Numbered from the stretch's first letter, positions 52,630 to 62,717 are shown. The stretch: 64,000 bases of DNA from Aquimarina atlantica (GCF_000626715.1 NZ_AQRA01000005.1:452441-516440), one strand, 5' to 3'. Notes: a model not told the origin generated them from the sequence alone. Numbers and translations: made by a program.

Positions 52630-54057
52630 ATGAAAAAACTATTAATTACAATCGTCATTTTCTTAATTTTTGTAGAAGATGAGTTGTATAGTCAAGAACT
52701 GTCAACTTCAACTCTTTATTCAACATATTATGGGAGCAACGGAACCGATGACGCCGATGTTGTTGCCGTTGATTCTGAAGGAAACACCTATCTTGGTTGC
52801 CACTCAAGTTCTGCAGATTTACCAGGAGCTCATCGACACCCATACACCCTTAGTGGAGGAATGGATGCTTTTGTTGTGAAACTAAACAAAAAAGGAACAG
52901 AGGTTATCTACTTAACTAAACTTGGAGGGTCAAAATGGGATGCTATCCAGGGACTCATATCAGATTCTATAGGAAATATCTATGCTGTAGGAACTACATA
53001 TTCGTCTGATTTTCCAATAAATTCTAATGGATTTCAACCCAATTTTGGAGGAAAGAGCGATGCTTTTGTTGTTAAAATTAATCCCAAAGGTGAAGTCGTT
53101 TGGTCAACTTTTCTAGGAGGTAATAAAGATGAAGATGGTAGAGGTATAGGTATTGATCAGCAGGGTAATATTCATGTTGTTGGTAGGACTAAGTCTAAAG
53201 ATTTTCCTACTTCAAAAGGAGCATTACAGCCAAAATCGAATGGAGGAATAGATGCTTTTATTACTACCCTTGATCCTAATGGAAAAATGTTGACATCAAC
53301 TTATCTGGGGGGATCCGGTGACGATATTGGCTTCTCAATCAAGTTAGACAGTATGGGACAACTCTATATTGCCGGTACAACGAATTCACTTAACTTTCCT
53401 GTTAAAAATGCTATACAAAGTGAAAATAAAGGAGAAGACGATGCTTTTTTAGCTGTAATTGACTCAACTAGATCAGTCATTAACTTTGCCAGTTATTTGG
53501 GAGGGAAAGGAACCGAACGACTTTACAGCATTGATCTTGACTCTTCGGGTAATGTATTCGTGATGGGGTTTACAAATTCTGTAGACTACCCAACAACTAC
53601 AAAGGCGTTTCAAACTGATTTTGGAGGAGCGAGAGATGCCTTTATCACTAAACTAAATCTACATAAAAGAGAGGTTGTATATTCGACGTATTTAGGTGGG
53701 GAGAAAGACGAAGACCCCAGAAATCTTGCAGTCAACGAGAAAGGTTATGTGTTTATTGTGGGTAGTACAGCTTCCAAAAATTTCCCTATAGTTAATCATC
53801 AAGAAAATAATCTGCAAGGTGAAGATGATGCATTTATAGCTATGCTTGATCCAAACGGATCGTTTCTTCGTTATTCTGCTTTAATCGGCGGAAAAGGTCA
53901 GGATATATTCGAAGGTCTTGCTATAGGAGCCGATGGTTCGTTAACTGTCTCTGGAGCATCAAATTCGATTGATTTTCCAACAATACATCCAATACAAACT
54001 ACTTTTTTAGGAGGCCGATTTGATATGATTGTTACTCGCTTCTTGTTGGTGGATTAA
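52630..54057 (+). CDS. Secreted SBBP-repeat beta-propeller protein
   Basis: The 475-residue precursor has a Sec signal (LLITIVIFLIFVEDELYSQ). Seven or so repeats of the SBBP type follow, each with a YLGG..DD..... start, an IYVVGTT-like strand and a SxDFP turn (NIYAVGTTYSSDFPINS, NIHVVGRTKSKDFPTSK, LYIAGTTNSLNFPVKN). They form a beta propeller. There is no T9SS tail, so release or anchoring by another route is likely. It directly precedes the sensor kinase/regulator pair, which may control it. Confidence 0.85.
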   Translation: MKKLLITIVIFLIFVEDELYSQELSTSTLYSTYYGSNGTDDADVVAVDSEGNTYLGCHSSSADLPGAHRHPYTLSGGMDAFVVKLNKKGTEVIYLTKLGGSKWDAIQGLISDSIGNIYAVGTTYSSDFPINSNGFQPNFGGKSDAFVVKINPKGEVVWSTFLGGNKDEDGRGIGIDQQGNIHVVGRTKSKDFPTSKGALQPKSNGGIDAFITTLDPNGKMLTSTYLGGSGDDIGFSIKLDSMGQLYIAGTTNSLNFPVKNAIQSENKGEDDAFLAVIDSTRSVINFASYLGGKGTERLYSIDLDSSGNVFVMGFTNSVDYPTTTKAFQTDFGGARDAFITKLNLHKREVVYSTYLGGEKDEDPRNLAVNEKGYVFIVGSTASKNFPIVNHQENNLQGEDDAFIAMLDPNGSFLRYSALIGGKGQDIFEGLAIGADGSLTVSGASNSIDFPTIHPIQTTFLGGRFDMIVTRFLLVD

Positions 54058-54118
54058 GTGAAATAATATATAAATATAGAAGAAGTATCTTTATCATAAA
54101 TAAGACTTTTAAGTAAAA

Positions 54119-55849
54119 ATGAAATTACTGCTAATCATAAGTTTTCTTTTAAACATGCAGACAATCAATAATATTCCCGAATATTCTGGCAATGTTATAG
54201 ATTTAAGCACATTTGATATAGCTACTTTATATAAAGGAAATACAAAGCAATTTCTTGCAGATAAACTAAATGCCAAAGGTATTTATGAGCACGTAAGTAA
54301 AGAAGAAGGGCTTTGGTATGTGACTCTGGATTTTAAAGTTACAGAAGAGACGATAAACAATGGTGATATTTGGATGCAGTTTCGTACTAATATTAATGCT
54401 GTAAATCTATATTTAAATGACAAATTACTTTTTAGAAATGGAAGAGTTGAAAATACTTCTCAAGCAAAAATTGGAGGTAAAAACTTAGTAAAAAAAAGAA
54501 TTCCAAAAGATTACCTGGTAAATGGATATAACAAAATTGAAATAGAATTTACTAACTATAAAAATAAAACAAATACAAATTTTAGAGATGTGTCTATCGG
54601 TAGTTTAGAAGCATTTCAAAAACACACAGCTGTAATGACAACAGCACCTATTTTATTTTTTGGAATATTCATTTTCTTCTTACTTATAAACGTAGTGCTG
54701 TATTTTTCTCTAAATAAGAAAAAGGTTTTTCTTCTGTTAGCTCTTTTATTTTTGATTAATAGTGTATTAGTTGCGTATGAAGTGCTGTATTGGAACGGTT
54801 TTGTTTCATCTACTTCTTTTATACATAGTTACACCCTTAGAAGTGGGCTAGAACATATCACTTATTTCATTTTACTTTTTGTTTTATACTTTGAATATGA
54901 ATATCAAAAGAAAACTCTTTTTCTTTCAATTCTAGCTTTCATTATAGTTTATGTTATTGCTGCTTCGACTAACACAAATATTGCAGTTACTCTTAGCTTT
55001 TTACCTTTTGTTATGAGTTTACTTGCCTCGTCGAAAAAAGTGAAGAACAGAGCTATTATTACAATATCACTATTTGTTTTATTTCTTTTGAATTATCTGG
55101 ATGATAGTAATAGTATTGAAAGTTACGCTTTTGTATATAGCAATTTTATCATTACATCTTTAGTGTATAAGTTAGATAATCTCGGCATGATTATTTTTGC
55201 TCTGGTTATGATTTTTATTTCGGCAAAGGGGATATTGCATAAAACAAAGTCTCTTAATGAAGCAAAACTTAAATTAGAACGTCTTGAATACCAATTTTTA
55301 CAAAAGCGTATTTTGCCTCATTTTATAATAAACTCTTTAATGTCATTACAACAATTGATATCAAAAGAGCCTGAAACCGCAAGTAAAATGATCGAAGCGT
55401 TATCAGAAGAGTTTCATTTATTATCTATAATGGGTAAAAAGAAACTTGTTCCTATACATCAAGAAATTGAAATATGTAAAGCGCATCTTAGAATTATGAG
55501 CATTCAACAAAAAGCTAGTTATAAGATGAAAGTAAACGGGATTATTGGTGATGAAATGATTCCCCCAATAATTATTCATACTCTAGTAGAAAATGGAATT
55601 ACTCATGGATATTCGGGTAATCAAGATGCTAACTTTGAATTAAGTAAGCAAGAAACATCAAGCTCGATATTGTATCGTCTTTTTAATGATAGTACTATAG
55701 AAAAAATAGATATGATGACTACTTCTGGGACAGGGCTAAAATATGTAGAAGCTAGATTAGAAGAATGTTATCCCGGAAAATGGAAACTGCATTCGAATAA
55801 AATTAAAAATGGTTGGGAATCCGTTATTGAAATAAAACATAATGTATGA
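54119..55849 (+). CDS. LytS-type sensor histidine kinase with 7TM N-terminus
   Basis: The 576-residue protein has a signal (1-16) and a periplasmic beta domain of the 7TMR-DISM type (about 20-160, with LWYVTLDFKVTEETINNGDI). Seven or so membrane helices (about 172-370) and a cytosolic His-kinase domain follow. The phosphorylated His is His401 in ILPHFIINSLMSLQQL. The N box LVENGITHGY is present and the G2 box reads GTGLKYVEARLEECY, but the G1 box is degenerate (NDST instead of DNG). The next gene overlaps it by 4 bases (ATGA), so the pair is translationally coupled. Confidence 0.88.
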   Translation: MKLLLIISFLLNMQTINNIPEYSGNVIDLSTFDIATLYKGNTKQFLADKLNAKGIYEHVSKEEGLWYVTLDFKVTEETINNGDIWMQFRTNINAVNLYLNDKLLFRNGRVENTSQAKIGGKNLVKKRIPKDYLVNGYNKIEIEFTNYKNKTNTNFRDVSIGSLEAFQKHTAVMTTAPILFFGIFIFFLLINVVLYFSLNKKKVFLLLALLFLINSVLVAYEVLYWNGFVSSTSFIHSYTLRSGLEHITYFILLFVLYFEYEYQKKTLFLSILAFIIVYVIAASTNTNIAVTLSFLPFVMSLLASSKKVKNRAIITISLFVLFLLNYLDDSNSIESYAFVYSNFIITSLVYKLDNLGMIIFALVMIFISAKGILHKTKSLNEAKLKLERLEYQFLQKRILPHFIINSLMSLQQLISKEPETASKMIEALSEEFHLLSIMGKKKLVPIHQEIEICKAHLRIMSIQQKASYKMKVNGIIGDEMIPPIIIHTLVENGITHGYSGNQDANFELSKQETSSSILYRLFNDSTIEKIDMMTTSGTGLKYVEARLEECYPGKWKLHSNKIKNGWESVIEIKHNV

Positions 55850-56538
55850 GAGTCCTAATTGTAGAAGATGTCACTCTTGTTGCTGACCGCATTTCTGATT
55901 TAGCAAAAAAGTATATAGTAGGCTGCAAAGTTAAAATATCACATACTTTAGAGGACGCAAAGTATTGTATTACCGAGGAAGTATATGATTTACTATTTTT
56001 AGATCTTAACTTAAACGGTGAAGATGGTTTTAAACTTCTTAAATTAGTTGCGTCATCATCTTTCCAAACTATTATAATTACTGCAAATAGAGAAAAAGCA
56101 TCTATAGCTTTTGACTTTGGTGTTTTAGACTTTATAAGCAAACCTATTTTAGAAAAACGATTCAAGATTGCTGTTAACAGATTTCTTAATAGTAATGGCG
56201 TACATCGCGAAAGACTAAAATGTTTAGCCGTCAAATCCAAAAAAGCAATTAGTTTAATTAATATTGAGGATATCGAATGCATTAAAGCTTCGGGGAACTA
56301 TTCAGAAATATATACGGTTGATAAACGTCGCTTTCTACACGACAAAAATTTAGAAAAACTTACAAAAATACTTCCTGATAGTTTTATTAAAGTTCATCGT
56401 TCATATATTGTTGAAAAATCTAAAATCAATAAAGTGCTTAAACATGGTGGAGGAAAATATGGTTTAGAATTAATGAGCGGAGAAATAGTATCATTAAGTC
56501 GTACCATGTATAAGAAATTCTTCCTGAATGAATATTGA
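55846..56538 (+). CDS. LytTR-family response regulator
   Basis: The 230-residue protein has a receiver domain (about 1-118) with phosphoacceptor Asp53 in LLFLDLNLNGEDGF, acidic pocket residues in IVEDVT and Lys99 in DFISKPI. A LytTR DNA-binding domain follows (about 130-230, with INIEDIECIKASGNYSEIYT, and FIKVHRSYIVEKSKINKVLK). Its first codon overlaps the kinase gene's stop. It probably controls secreted-protein genes such as its neighbours. No binding-site repeats were identified. Confidence 0.92.
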   Translation: MRVLIVEDVTLVADRISDLAKKYIVGCKVKISHTLEDAKYCITEEVYDLLFLDLNLNGEDGFKLLKLVASSSFQTIIITANREKASIAFDFGVLDFISKPILEKRFKIAVNRFLNSNGVHRERLKCLAVKSKKAISLINIEDIECIKASGNYSEIYTVDKRRFLHDKNLEKLTKILPDSFIKVHRSYIVEKSKINKVLKHGGGKYGLELMSGEIVSLSRTMYKKFFLNEY

Positions 56539-56610
56539 AATCAAACATGCAAACTAAAACAGGTATAGTTAATTATCCATTTTGTACTCGCCAAGAAAAC
56601 TTCACAGATT

Positions 56611-56618
56611 TACCTTTG
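56611..56618 (+). promoter_or_regulatory. Promoter -7 element before the PD40 lipoprotein gene
   Basis: TACCTTTG matches TAnnTTTG, 84 bases upstream of the ATG at 56703. No -33 element stands out. The gene therefore seems to be transcribed apart from the two-component pair. Confidence 0.4.
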
Positions 56619-56702
56619 GTTCGTTTTCTTTTTCTAATTTAGTCCTAACTTGCACAACCAACCATATACAAAGACCGTTAACAATTATTTAAGCCAGAGA
56701 AT

Positions 56703-57650
56703 ATGAATAGAAGGTATTATTTCTTATTAATGATCGCATTCGTTTTTGTTTTGCAAGGTTGCGAAACAAGGAACTCAAATAACCCATATATAGATGAAGA
56801 ACTACCAGGAGTTACTCCCAAACTGTTTGCTCCTTCTTTTGTAAATACAGATGCGATAGAAATTAATACAGTATTTAATGCTTCGTTTACCGAAATGTTT
56901 TTTACAAGAATTATCGATGGTAGTTTTATTATACATCATTCTGATTTTGTTAATGGTAAGTGGACTGCACCACAACCAATACAAATGTATACCGATAAAG
57001 AAAGCGAATCTGTTGCCATCGATCCATCAATAACACAAGATGGCAATACCATGTATTTTCTTGGTGTTAGCCCCAAAGATCGTTTAAAAAAAGGTAAGCC
57101 AGACATATATAGAAGTCAAAAAATTGATGGTAAATGGCAAATCGCTTCAAAGGTTGGATATCCCGTATCAACAGAAAAGTATGTAGAATCGTATCCGGTA
57201 GTTGTCGCAGATGGAAGTATATATTTCACATCAAATCGCCCTGGTGGTCTTGGTAAAGGAGATATTTATAGAGCTCAATATCTAGGAGAAGGAAAATTCG
57301 ATACTCCAATGAATGTTGGTTCTGAAGTGAATTCTGAAGAAGGCCAACGTGGCACCTATGTTTCTCCTGATGAAAGTTATTTGATTACCGGAAACACATA
57401 TACAGATGAGAATGGCTTTGCAATATCATTTAAAGAAAATAACAAATGGCAAACTCCGGTTCATTTTGATATTGGTGAGCCGCTAAAGAAAGATTGGATT
57501 TATTTCTGCCCATATATGTCACCAGACGGCAAGTATTTTTTCTTTTCAAAAAGATACAGTAACCCTCCGAAGAGTGGATGGAAAGGGGTAACTAAAGGAG
57601 AAGTGCATTGGGTAGATATTAGTAATGTTTTTAAGGGACAAAGAAAATAA
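56703..57650 (+). CDS. WD40-like (PD40) repeat lipoprotein
   Basis: The 315-residue precursor has a lipoprotein signal ending VLQGC. It contains PD40/TolB-like blades with typical signatures: AIDPSITQDGNTMYFLGVSP, SYPVVVADGSIYFTSNRPGG with GKGDIYRA, YVSPDESYLITGNTY and YMSPDGKYFFFSKRYS. Such proteins form a beta propeller on the periplasmic side or cell surface and often lie near secretion or two-component genes. The partner is unknown. Confidence 0.85.
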   Translation: MNRRYYFLLMIAFVFVLQGCETRNSNNPYIDEELPGVTPKLFAPSFVNTDAIEINTVFNASFTEMFFTRIIDGSFIIHHSDFVNGKWTAPQPIQMYTDKESESVAIDPSITQDGNTMYFLGVSPKDRLKKGKPDIYRSQKIDGKWQIASKVGYPVSTEKYVESYPVVVADGSIYFTSNRPGGLGKGDIYRAQYLGEGKFDTPMNVGSEVNSEEGQRGTYVSPDESYLITGNTYTDENGFAISFKENNKWQTPVHFDIGEPLKKDWIYFCPYMSPDGKYFFFSKRYSNPPKSGWKGVTKGEVHWVDISNVFKGQRK

Positions 57651-57726
57651 ACATAAAAATAGAATTAGTGTGTGAAAAACTACTACTTTTCATTTATGAA
57701 AGCACTATGCATATGATAAAACTACG

Positions 57727-58269
57727 ATGACACAAGAATTATATCAAAAAGCAATCAAATTCGCTGGAGAAAAACATAGCAAACAAAAAGTTCCTGGAAC
57801 AAATGCTAACTATCTTTTGCATATTTCAAATGTAGCTATGGAAGTATTATTTGGGTATAATTTTGACCCTTCATTTGATATTGATTTTGCCATACAAACA
57901 GCAATTCTACATGATACAATTGAAGATACAGATACAAGTGTCGAAGAAATCAAACAAATATTTGGGGAACCTATTGCTAAAGCAGTACAAGCGCTAACAA
58001 AAAATGAAGAGTTGCCATCCAAAGAAGAAAAAATGATGGATAGCTTGATTCGTATAAATAAATTGCAAAAAGAAGTTGGCATTGTTAAAATAGCAGATCG
58101 AATCACAAATCTTCAAACCCCACCAGAACATTGGACTAAAAACAAAATAATTAAGTACTGCGAAGAAGCTAAATTAATTTCGTCTCATCTTAAGAATAAA
58201 AATGAGTATTTGAACAAGAGATTACAATCAAAGATAGAAGAATATGAACAAATGATTAAAACATTATAA
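57727..58269 (+). CDS. HD-domain hydrolase (MESH1/SpoT-hydrolase-like)
   Basis: The 180-residue cytosolic protein has the metal-binding pattern of RelA/SpoT hydrolase-type HD domains: His32 in YLLHISNV, the HD pair His62-Asp63 in ILHDTIEDTD, the Glu-Asp next to it and Asp124 in VKIADRITNL. The length equals that of small alarmone hydrolases of the MESH1 kind. Its substrate, (p)ppGpp or another phosphorylated nucleotide, is inference. It appears to be a single gene. Confidence 0.85.
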   Translation: MTQELYQKAIKFAGEKHSKQKVPGTNANYLLHISNVAMEVLFGYNFDPSFDIDFAIQTAILHDTIEDTDTSVEEIKQIFGEPIAKAVQALTKNEELPSKEEKMMDSLIRINKLQKEVGIVKIADRITNLQTPPEHWTKNKIIKYCEEAKLISSHLKNKNEYLNKRLQSKIEEYEQMIKTL

Positions 58270-58385
58270 TCATAGGCAGAAAGTGAATTTAATAGAAAAG
58301 ATATTGATATTGTTATTTTGGTTTACTTGTAAAATACCCCAATACTCGCTACATAATTAGAGATAATTTACAGCATTTTTAGTTT

Positions 58386-59540
58386 ATGAATTTAGTAATT
58401 ACCTTTTTTTTAACCACAGGAATTGTTATCAATACTATTATACTTCTGTTATTAATAAAATCTAAAACCAAAGAAACACCGCAGCGATTACTTCTTTTAT
58501 TTTTTTCTATAACCCTATTTTACATTATTCATGGATATGCACAAATTCATAAATTAAAATTTTTATTTCTAAGCACTTTTGTGTTTAATGAAATTATTGA
58601 GTTTTTTACCGGGCCTTTGATATTTGTTTATATCAAATCTCTATTTGAAAATAAAACAAAACTAATAAGGAAGTACTACATTCATTTTGTTCCTACGATA
58701 CTCTATTTACTATGTGTGTCAATTCCTTTTCTGATCTCGATCATTAAGAAAGAGTTTGTGTTTAACTATTTAAAAGTGATCAATGATCATGGAGATCTAT
58801 TTGGTATTTTGTTGATGTTGTATTTTATTTTCTACACACTATATTCATTAAAATTATTTAATAGATATAAAAATGTAATGAAACTCAATTTTTCAAACAT
58901 TTCTGAAAATGATTTTGGTTGGGTAAAACGAATGCTTATTGGTGTACTGGTGATTTCATGTTTGGATGTGATATTTACTTTGTATGAGTCTACTATTAGA
59001 GAACTAAATTTTGAAACCTCGTATTTAACATTAATCTCAGTAATTGTGTTGATCGTGTACTTAGGGTATTATGGAGTTAAGCAGTCAAAAATTTTACTAC
59101 CAGATTTCTTGATTAACACACCAGAAAAAAAAGATAAAGAAGATAAAGAAGACAAAAAGAATGAGTATTTATCTGGTATAAGTGATGAAGAATTGAATAC
59201 ATTGAAATTGTCACTAGAACATGTGATGTCTATTGATAAAAAATATTTAGACGAAGATCTTACCTTAAGTACATTGGCAAATGCTATTTCAATTTCTGAT
59301 AAAAAACTTTCAGCATTTTTAAATCAATATTTAAAGACTACATTTTATGACTATGTGAATAAGTATCGCGTAGCTTCTGTCAAAGAAAAAATAAAATCAC
59401 CAGAGTATAACAATATCACACTTCTGGGTATTGCATACGAATCTGGCTTTAAATCCAAGACCAGCTTCAATCGAATATTTAAAAAAGAAACTGGTTTATC
59501 CCCTTCTCAATTTAAATCCTCACTTCAAGAAACACTTTAA
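58386..59540 (+). CDS. Membrane-bound AraC-family regulator
   Basis: The 384-residue protein has seven membrane helices in the first ~235 residues. A Lys/Asp-rich linker (KKDKEDKEDKKNE) and a C-terminal AraC-type double helix-turn-helix follow (about 285-382, with LSTLANAISISDKKLSAFLN and LLGIAYESGFKSKTSFNRIF). This 7TM-AraC architecture is common in Bacteroidota and responds to signals in the membrane or periplasm. It lies 80 bases upstream of a retropepsin-like lipoprotein gene on the same strand. Confidence 0.9.
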   Translation: MNLVITFFLTTGIVINTIILLLLIKSKTKETPQRLLLLFFSITLFYIIHGYAQIHKLKFLFLSTFVFNEIIEFFTGPLIFVYIKSLFENKTKLIRKYYIHFVPTILYLLCVSIPFLISIIKKEFVFNYLKVINDHGDLFGILLMLYFIFYTLYSLKLFNRYKNVMKLNFSNISENDFGWVKRMLIGVLVISCLDVIFTLYESTIRELNFETSYLTLISVIVLIVYLGYYGVKQSKILLPDFLINTPEKKDKEDKEDKKNEYLSGISDEELNTLKLSLEHVMSIDKKYLDEDLTLSTLANAISISDKKLSAFLNQYLKTTFYDYVNKYRVASVKEKIKSPEYNNITLLGIAYESGFKSKTSFNRIFKKETGLSPSQFKSSLQETL

Positions 59541-59619
59541 AAATAGGTGCCAATAGAAGCATTGGGGCGTTTGAATCTTCATTTTCATATTCATTTGTGT
59601 CTAATATAAATTACTAGAC

Positions 59620-60495
59620 ATGAAAATTACCAAGGTGATATGGTTTGTTGTTTTTTCTTTTTCGATTTCGGCCTGCTCTATACATTACAAGCAAAGAAAA
59701 GGAAATGTTTTGCCCGAAGGATTTTATTATAAAACCAAATTTACTACAGTAAAATCTGTAATAGTATTGCCGTTTCAAATTAATGGGGTTAAAAAGAATT
59801 TTCTCTTCGATACTGGTGCAGATTATAACCTAATTCAAAGAGATGCAATAATAGGTAAAAAAGGAATGTACAGTGGAGCAAGCAAACGCAAAATGAAAAT
59901 GGGAAGTGAAATAACTAAATCTATGAAAATTGGAAATGTAAATTTTGTCGACACTTATGGTGTAAATGCAGATTTAAAAGGTTTAAAAGAGCAAATTCCT
60001 AATTTTGGAGGACTTATTGGGCAATCTATAATATCAAAAGGAAACTGGCTCATTGACTATCCGAATAAGATCATCGAAGTTTCTGATAAAGACATGTCTG
60101 ATGATTCTTTTCAATCTATAAAAATAATAAGAGAAGATGGTGCTCCTTACGTATTAATCTCTATTAACGGTAATACCCATAAAGTACTTGTAGACTTTGG
60201 ATCTTCATCTGATTTTAACTTACCTAAGAACTCTAAACTGGCTAAGAAGCTTTTGGATATGTATAATTTTAAAGACAGCCAAAGAGAGCGATATACTATT
60301 GGTGGACTTCAGACGATAACAGAAAAAAAAGGCATAGTACCTCTTATTACCTTAGAAACAATAGAATTTGAAAATGTGAAAACAACAATTAATGTATCTA
60401 GTCAACCAAGAATCGGAATAGGTTTTTTTAAAGACTGTTTAGTATACATAGATAATACAAATAGGCAATACAAGATAAAAAAGCCTGAAAACTAA
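59620..60495 (+). CDS. Retropepsin-like aspartic protease lipoprotein
   Basis: The 291-residue precursor has a lipoprotein signal ending SISAC. The first lobe carries the active-site motif FLFDTGADYN with Asp64-Thr-Gly. A second lobe-like segment has VLVDFGSSSDFN, where Thr is replaced by Phe (Asp192). Both lobes also show the hydrophobic-hydrophobic-Gly elements (GGLIGQSII, RIGIGFFKDCLVYIDNTNRQ). Either the two lobes form a pseudo-dimer or only the first is active. It is periplasmic or surface located. The neighbours are an AraC regulator and a serine hydrolase. Confidence 0.8.
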   Translation: MKITKVIWFVVFSFSISACSIHYKQRKGNVLPEGFYYKTKFTTVKSVIVLPFQINGVKKNFLFDTGADYNLIQRDAIIGKKGMYSGASKRKMKMGSEITKSMKIGNVNFVDTYGVNADLKGLKEQIPNFGGLIGQSIISKGNWLIDYPNKIIEVSDKDMSDDSFQSIKIIREDGAPYVLISINGNTHKVLVDFGSSSDFNLPKNSKLAKKLLDMYNFKDSQRERYTIGGLQTITEKKGIVPLITLETIEFENVKTTINVSSQPRIGIGFFKDCLVYIDNTNRQYKIKKPEN

Positions 60496-60567
60496 GGTGT
60501 TTGTGTGTGATATATGCTTAAGAAAAGCATAATCTTAAAATCAATATCAATCAAAAAAACAATAACT

Positions 60568-61647
60568 ATGAAATCTTATTTTACTTTTATTTTAATTATT
60601 TTTTTAAGTATCCAGAATTGTATATCTCAAGACAGAAAATTTACAGGCTATGCCACTGCTGTAGTTAATGAGGATAAAGTCCTAAAAATTGAAACATTTG
60701 GATTAGCCAATACAGAAAAAAAGAAGAAGTATTCAAAAAATACAATTCAACCTATTGGATCGGTGAGTAAAACTGTTATTGGGATTTCCTTAATGATAGC
60801 TAAAGAGAAAGGATTACTTGATTTAGATAAAGATATTAATGAGTATCTGGATTTTAAGATTGTTAATCCACATGTCGATGATTCGAACATCATTACATTA
60901 CGACATCTGGCAACCCATACCTCCGGAATTATAGATAATAAAAAAATATATGAATCTGCATACGCCTATGAGCTTTCTCCAAAGACACCTCTAAAAGCAT
61001 ACTTATATGAACATCTTAGTCATAATACAAAGAGTGTAAAGAAAAGTTTCTCGAAAAAGAAAGCAGGTGTGGAATATGAATATTCGAATATTGGAGCAGC
61101 ATTAGCGGCTTATATCATAGAAAAAGTTAGTGATAAACCTTTTAATGAATTTGCCGAAGACCATATATTCAAACCACTAAACATGAATAATACTGGTTGG
61201 TTTTATAGAGATATAGACAGTACGCTGCATAGTATATTATACGATGAAAAAGATAAGGCTATACAACCTTATTCTTGTGTCACATATCCAGATGGAAGCT
61301 TAAAAACAAACATAGAAGACCTATCGCTTTACTTAATTGAGCTTATAAAAGGATATAATGGAAACAGTACGTTGCTCACTAAAAAATCATGGAGAGAGTT
61401 ATATGCTAAGAATTTTAACGAAAAGAACAAGGTTCAAAATATTAGCTTAGGAGAGCCTAATACTGGTCTTTTTATGGCGTATTTTAAATCTGGTAAAATA
61501 GGTCATACCGGTTCAGATCTGGGAGTATCTGCTTTTATGATGTTTGATCCCAAAACAAACATAGGGCAGATTCTAATGGCAAACGAAGATCTAATTTCAG
61601 ATAATTTAGAAGAGTTTAAGAAAATCTGGAATAAATTAGGGAAATAA
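60568..61647 (+). CDS. Serine hydrolase (beta-lactamase/D,D-peptidase fold)
   Basis: From the ATG at 60568 the 359-residue precursor has a signal MKSYFTFILIIFLSIQNCIS. The earlier ATG at 60514 would add 18 basic residues before it and is disfavoured. The fold's motifs are present: Ser65-x2-Lys68 in GSVSKTVIG, Tyr-Ser-Asn in YEYSNIGAAL and His-Thr-Gly in KIGHTGSDLG. It is probably an esterase or peptidase exported to the periplasm. It begins 73 bases after the retropepsin gene. Confidence 0.88.
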   Translation: MKSYFTFILIIFLSIQNCISQDRKFTGYATAVVNEDKVLKIETFGLANTEKKKKYSKNTIQPIGSVSKTVIGISLMIAKEKGLLDLDKDINEYLDFKIVNPHVDDSNIITLRHLATHTSGIIDNKKIYESAYAYELSPKTPLKAYLYEHLSHNTKSVKKSFSKKKAGVEYEYSNIGAALAAYIIEKVSDKPFNEFAEDHIFKPLNMNNTGWFYRDIDSTLHSILYDEKDKAIQPYSCVTYPDGSLKTNIEDLSLYLIELIKGYNGNSTLLTKKSWRELYAKNFNEKNKVQNISLGEPNTGLFMAYFKSGKIGHTGSDLGVSAFMMFDPKTNIGQILMANEDLISDNLEEFKKIWNKLGK

Positions 61648-61862
61648 ACAGAACTACGTTGTGTTGGTTTAGTTATCTTAGTGATGCGAAAAAGTACTAA
61701 TGTGCTTTTCTGATATAAAGCTTTTGTGCAGGGGAGTAAGAAAGGTTGTATAACATTTAATTTAGTATGAGATTTTCTTACTCTCATGTATAAATATAGG
61801 TTAGTAGAAAAATAATATAATTTTCAAAAAGACCTGTTGAACTAAAATCTTAAAGTCATATA

Positions 61863-62717
61863 ATGCAAGAGATTCCGGTAAGAAAAGGTAATGCAAACTC
61901 AAACGAATCTATTTTCGCAATTAAAAATGTTGAGAAGATGTTGAGTGGAAAACGGATGATCCAAAATCTTCACAGGCATGATTTTTTCTTTTTACTTGCG
62001 TTAGGGCAAGGCTCGGGTTTTCATGAGATAGATTTTGTTCCTTATGATGTTTGTGCGCATTCGATATTTGTTCTTCGTCCGGGTCAGGTACATCAGCTTA
62101 CATTAAATAAGGAAAGCACTGGATATTTACTTAATTTTAATGCCAATTCTTATGTTGCTCATGATAGGGCAAAGGTAGAATTGTTAAGAAAAATAAGTAA
62201 TTTGAATTACTATCGGTTTGATAACGAGGATTTTAAAAAACCAATATCTGTTTTAGAAGCGATTTTTCAGGAATTTACAAATAAAGATGAGGGATATCAG
62301 GAAGTCATTAATGCTAACCTAAGTATATTGCTTACTGAACTTAGTCGAAAAATAGGAAAAGATCATAATAATAATAATAATAACGGTACACCATATTCAC
62401 AAGAACGACTCGAAGAATTTTTAGAGCTTTTAGAAACACATAGCATTACCTGTAAACGAGCTGCTCAATACGCAGAAATGATGAATCTTTCTTTATATCA
62501 ACTTAATGCTATCACTAAATCTACATTAGATAAAACATGTTCAGAATTAATTAATGAACATATAATTTTAGAAGCCAAAAGGTATCTTTTGGCTACATCT
62601 AATCAAGTAAGCAGTATAGCTTATGATTTAGGATATGATGATACATCTTATTTTATCAGATTCTTTAAAAAACATATGGGGTGTTCACCCAAAGTGTTTA
62701 GACATAATTTTAGATAA
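61863..62717 (+). CDS. AraC-family regulator with cupin sensor
   Basis: The 284-residue soluble protein has an N-terminal cupin-like AraC-binding domain (LHRHDFFFLLALGQGSGFHE, and IFVLRPGQVHQLTLNKESTG). An asparagine run (encoded by AAT repeats near 62365) links it to the C-terminal double helix-turn-helix (about 185-284, with LSLYQLNAITKSTLDKTCSE and ISSIAYDLGY-type YDDTSYFIRFFKKHMGCSPK). It probably regulates the DUF2938 gene that follows 124 bases downstream. Confidence 0.88.
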   Translation: MQEIPVRKGNANSNESIFAIKNVEKMLSGKRMIQNLHRHDFFFLLALGQGSGFHEIDFVPYDVCAHSIFVLRPGQVHQLTLNKESTGYLLNFNANSYVAHDRAKVELLRKISNLNYYRFDNEDFKKPISVLEAIFQEFTNKDEGYQEVINANLSILLTELSRKIGKDHNNNNNNGTPYSQERLEEFLELLETHSITCKRAAQYAEMMNLSLYQLNAITKSTLDKTCSELINEHIILEAKRYLLATSNQVSSIAYDLGYDDTSYFIRFFKKHMGCSPKVFRHNFR

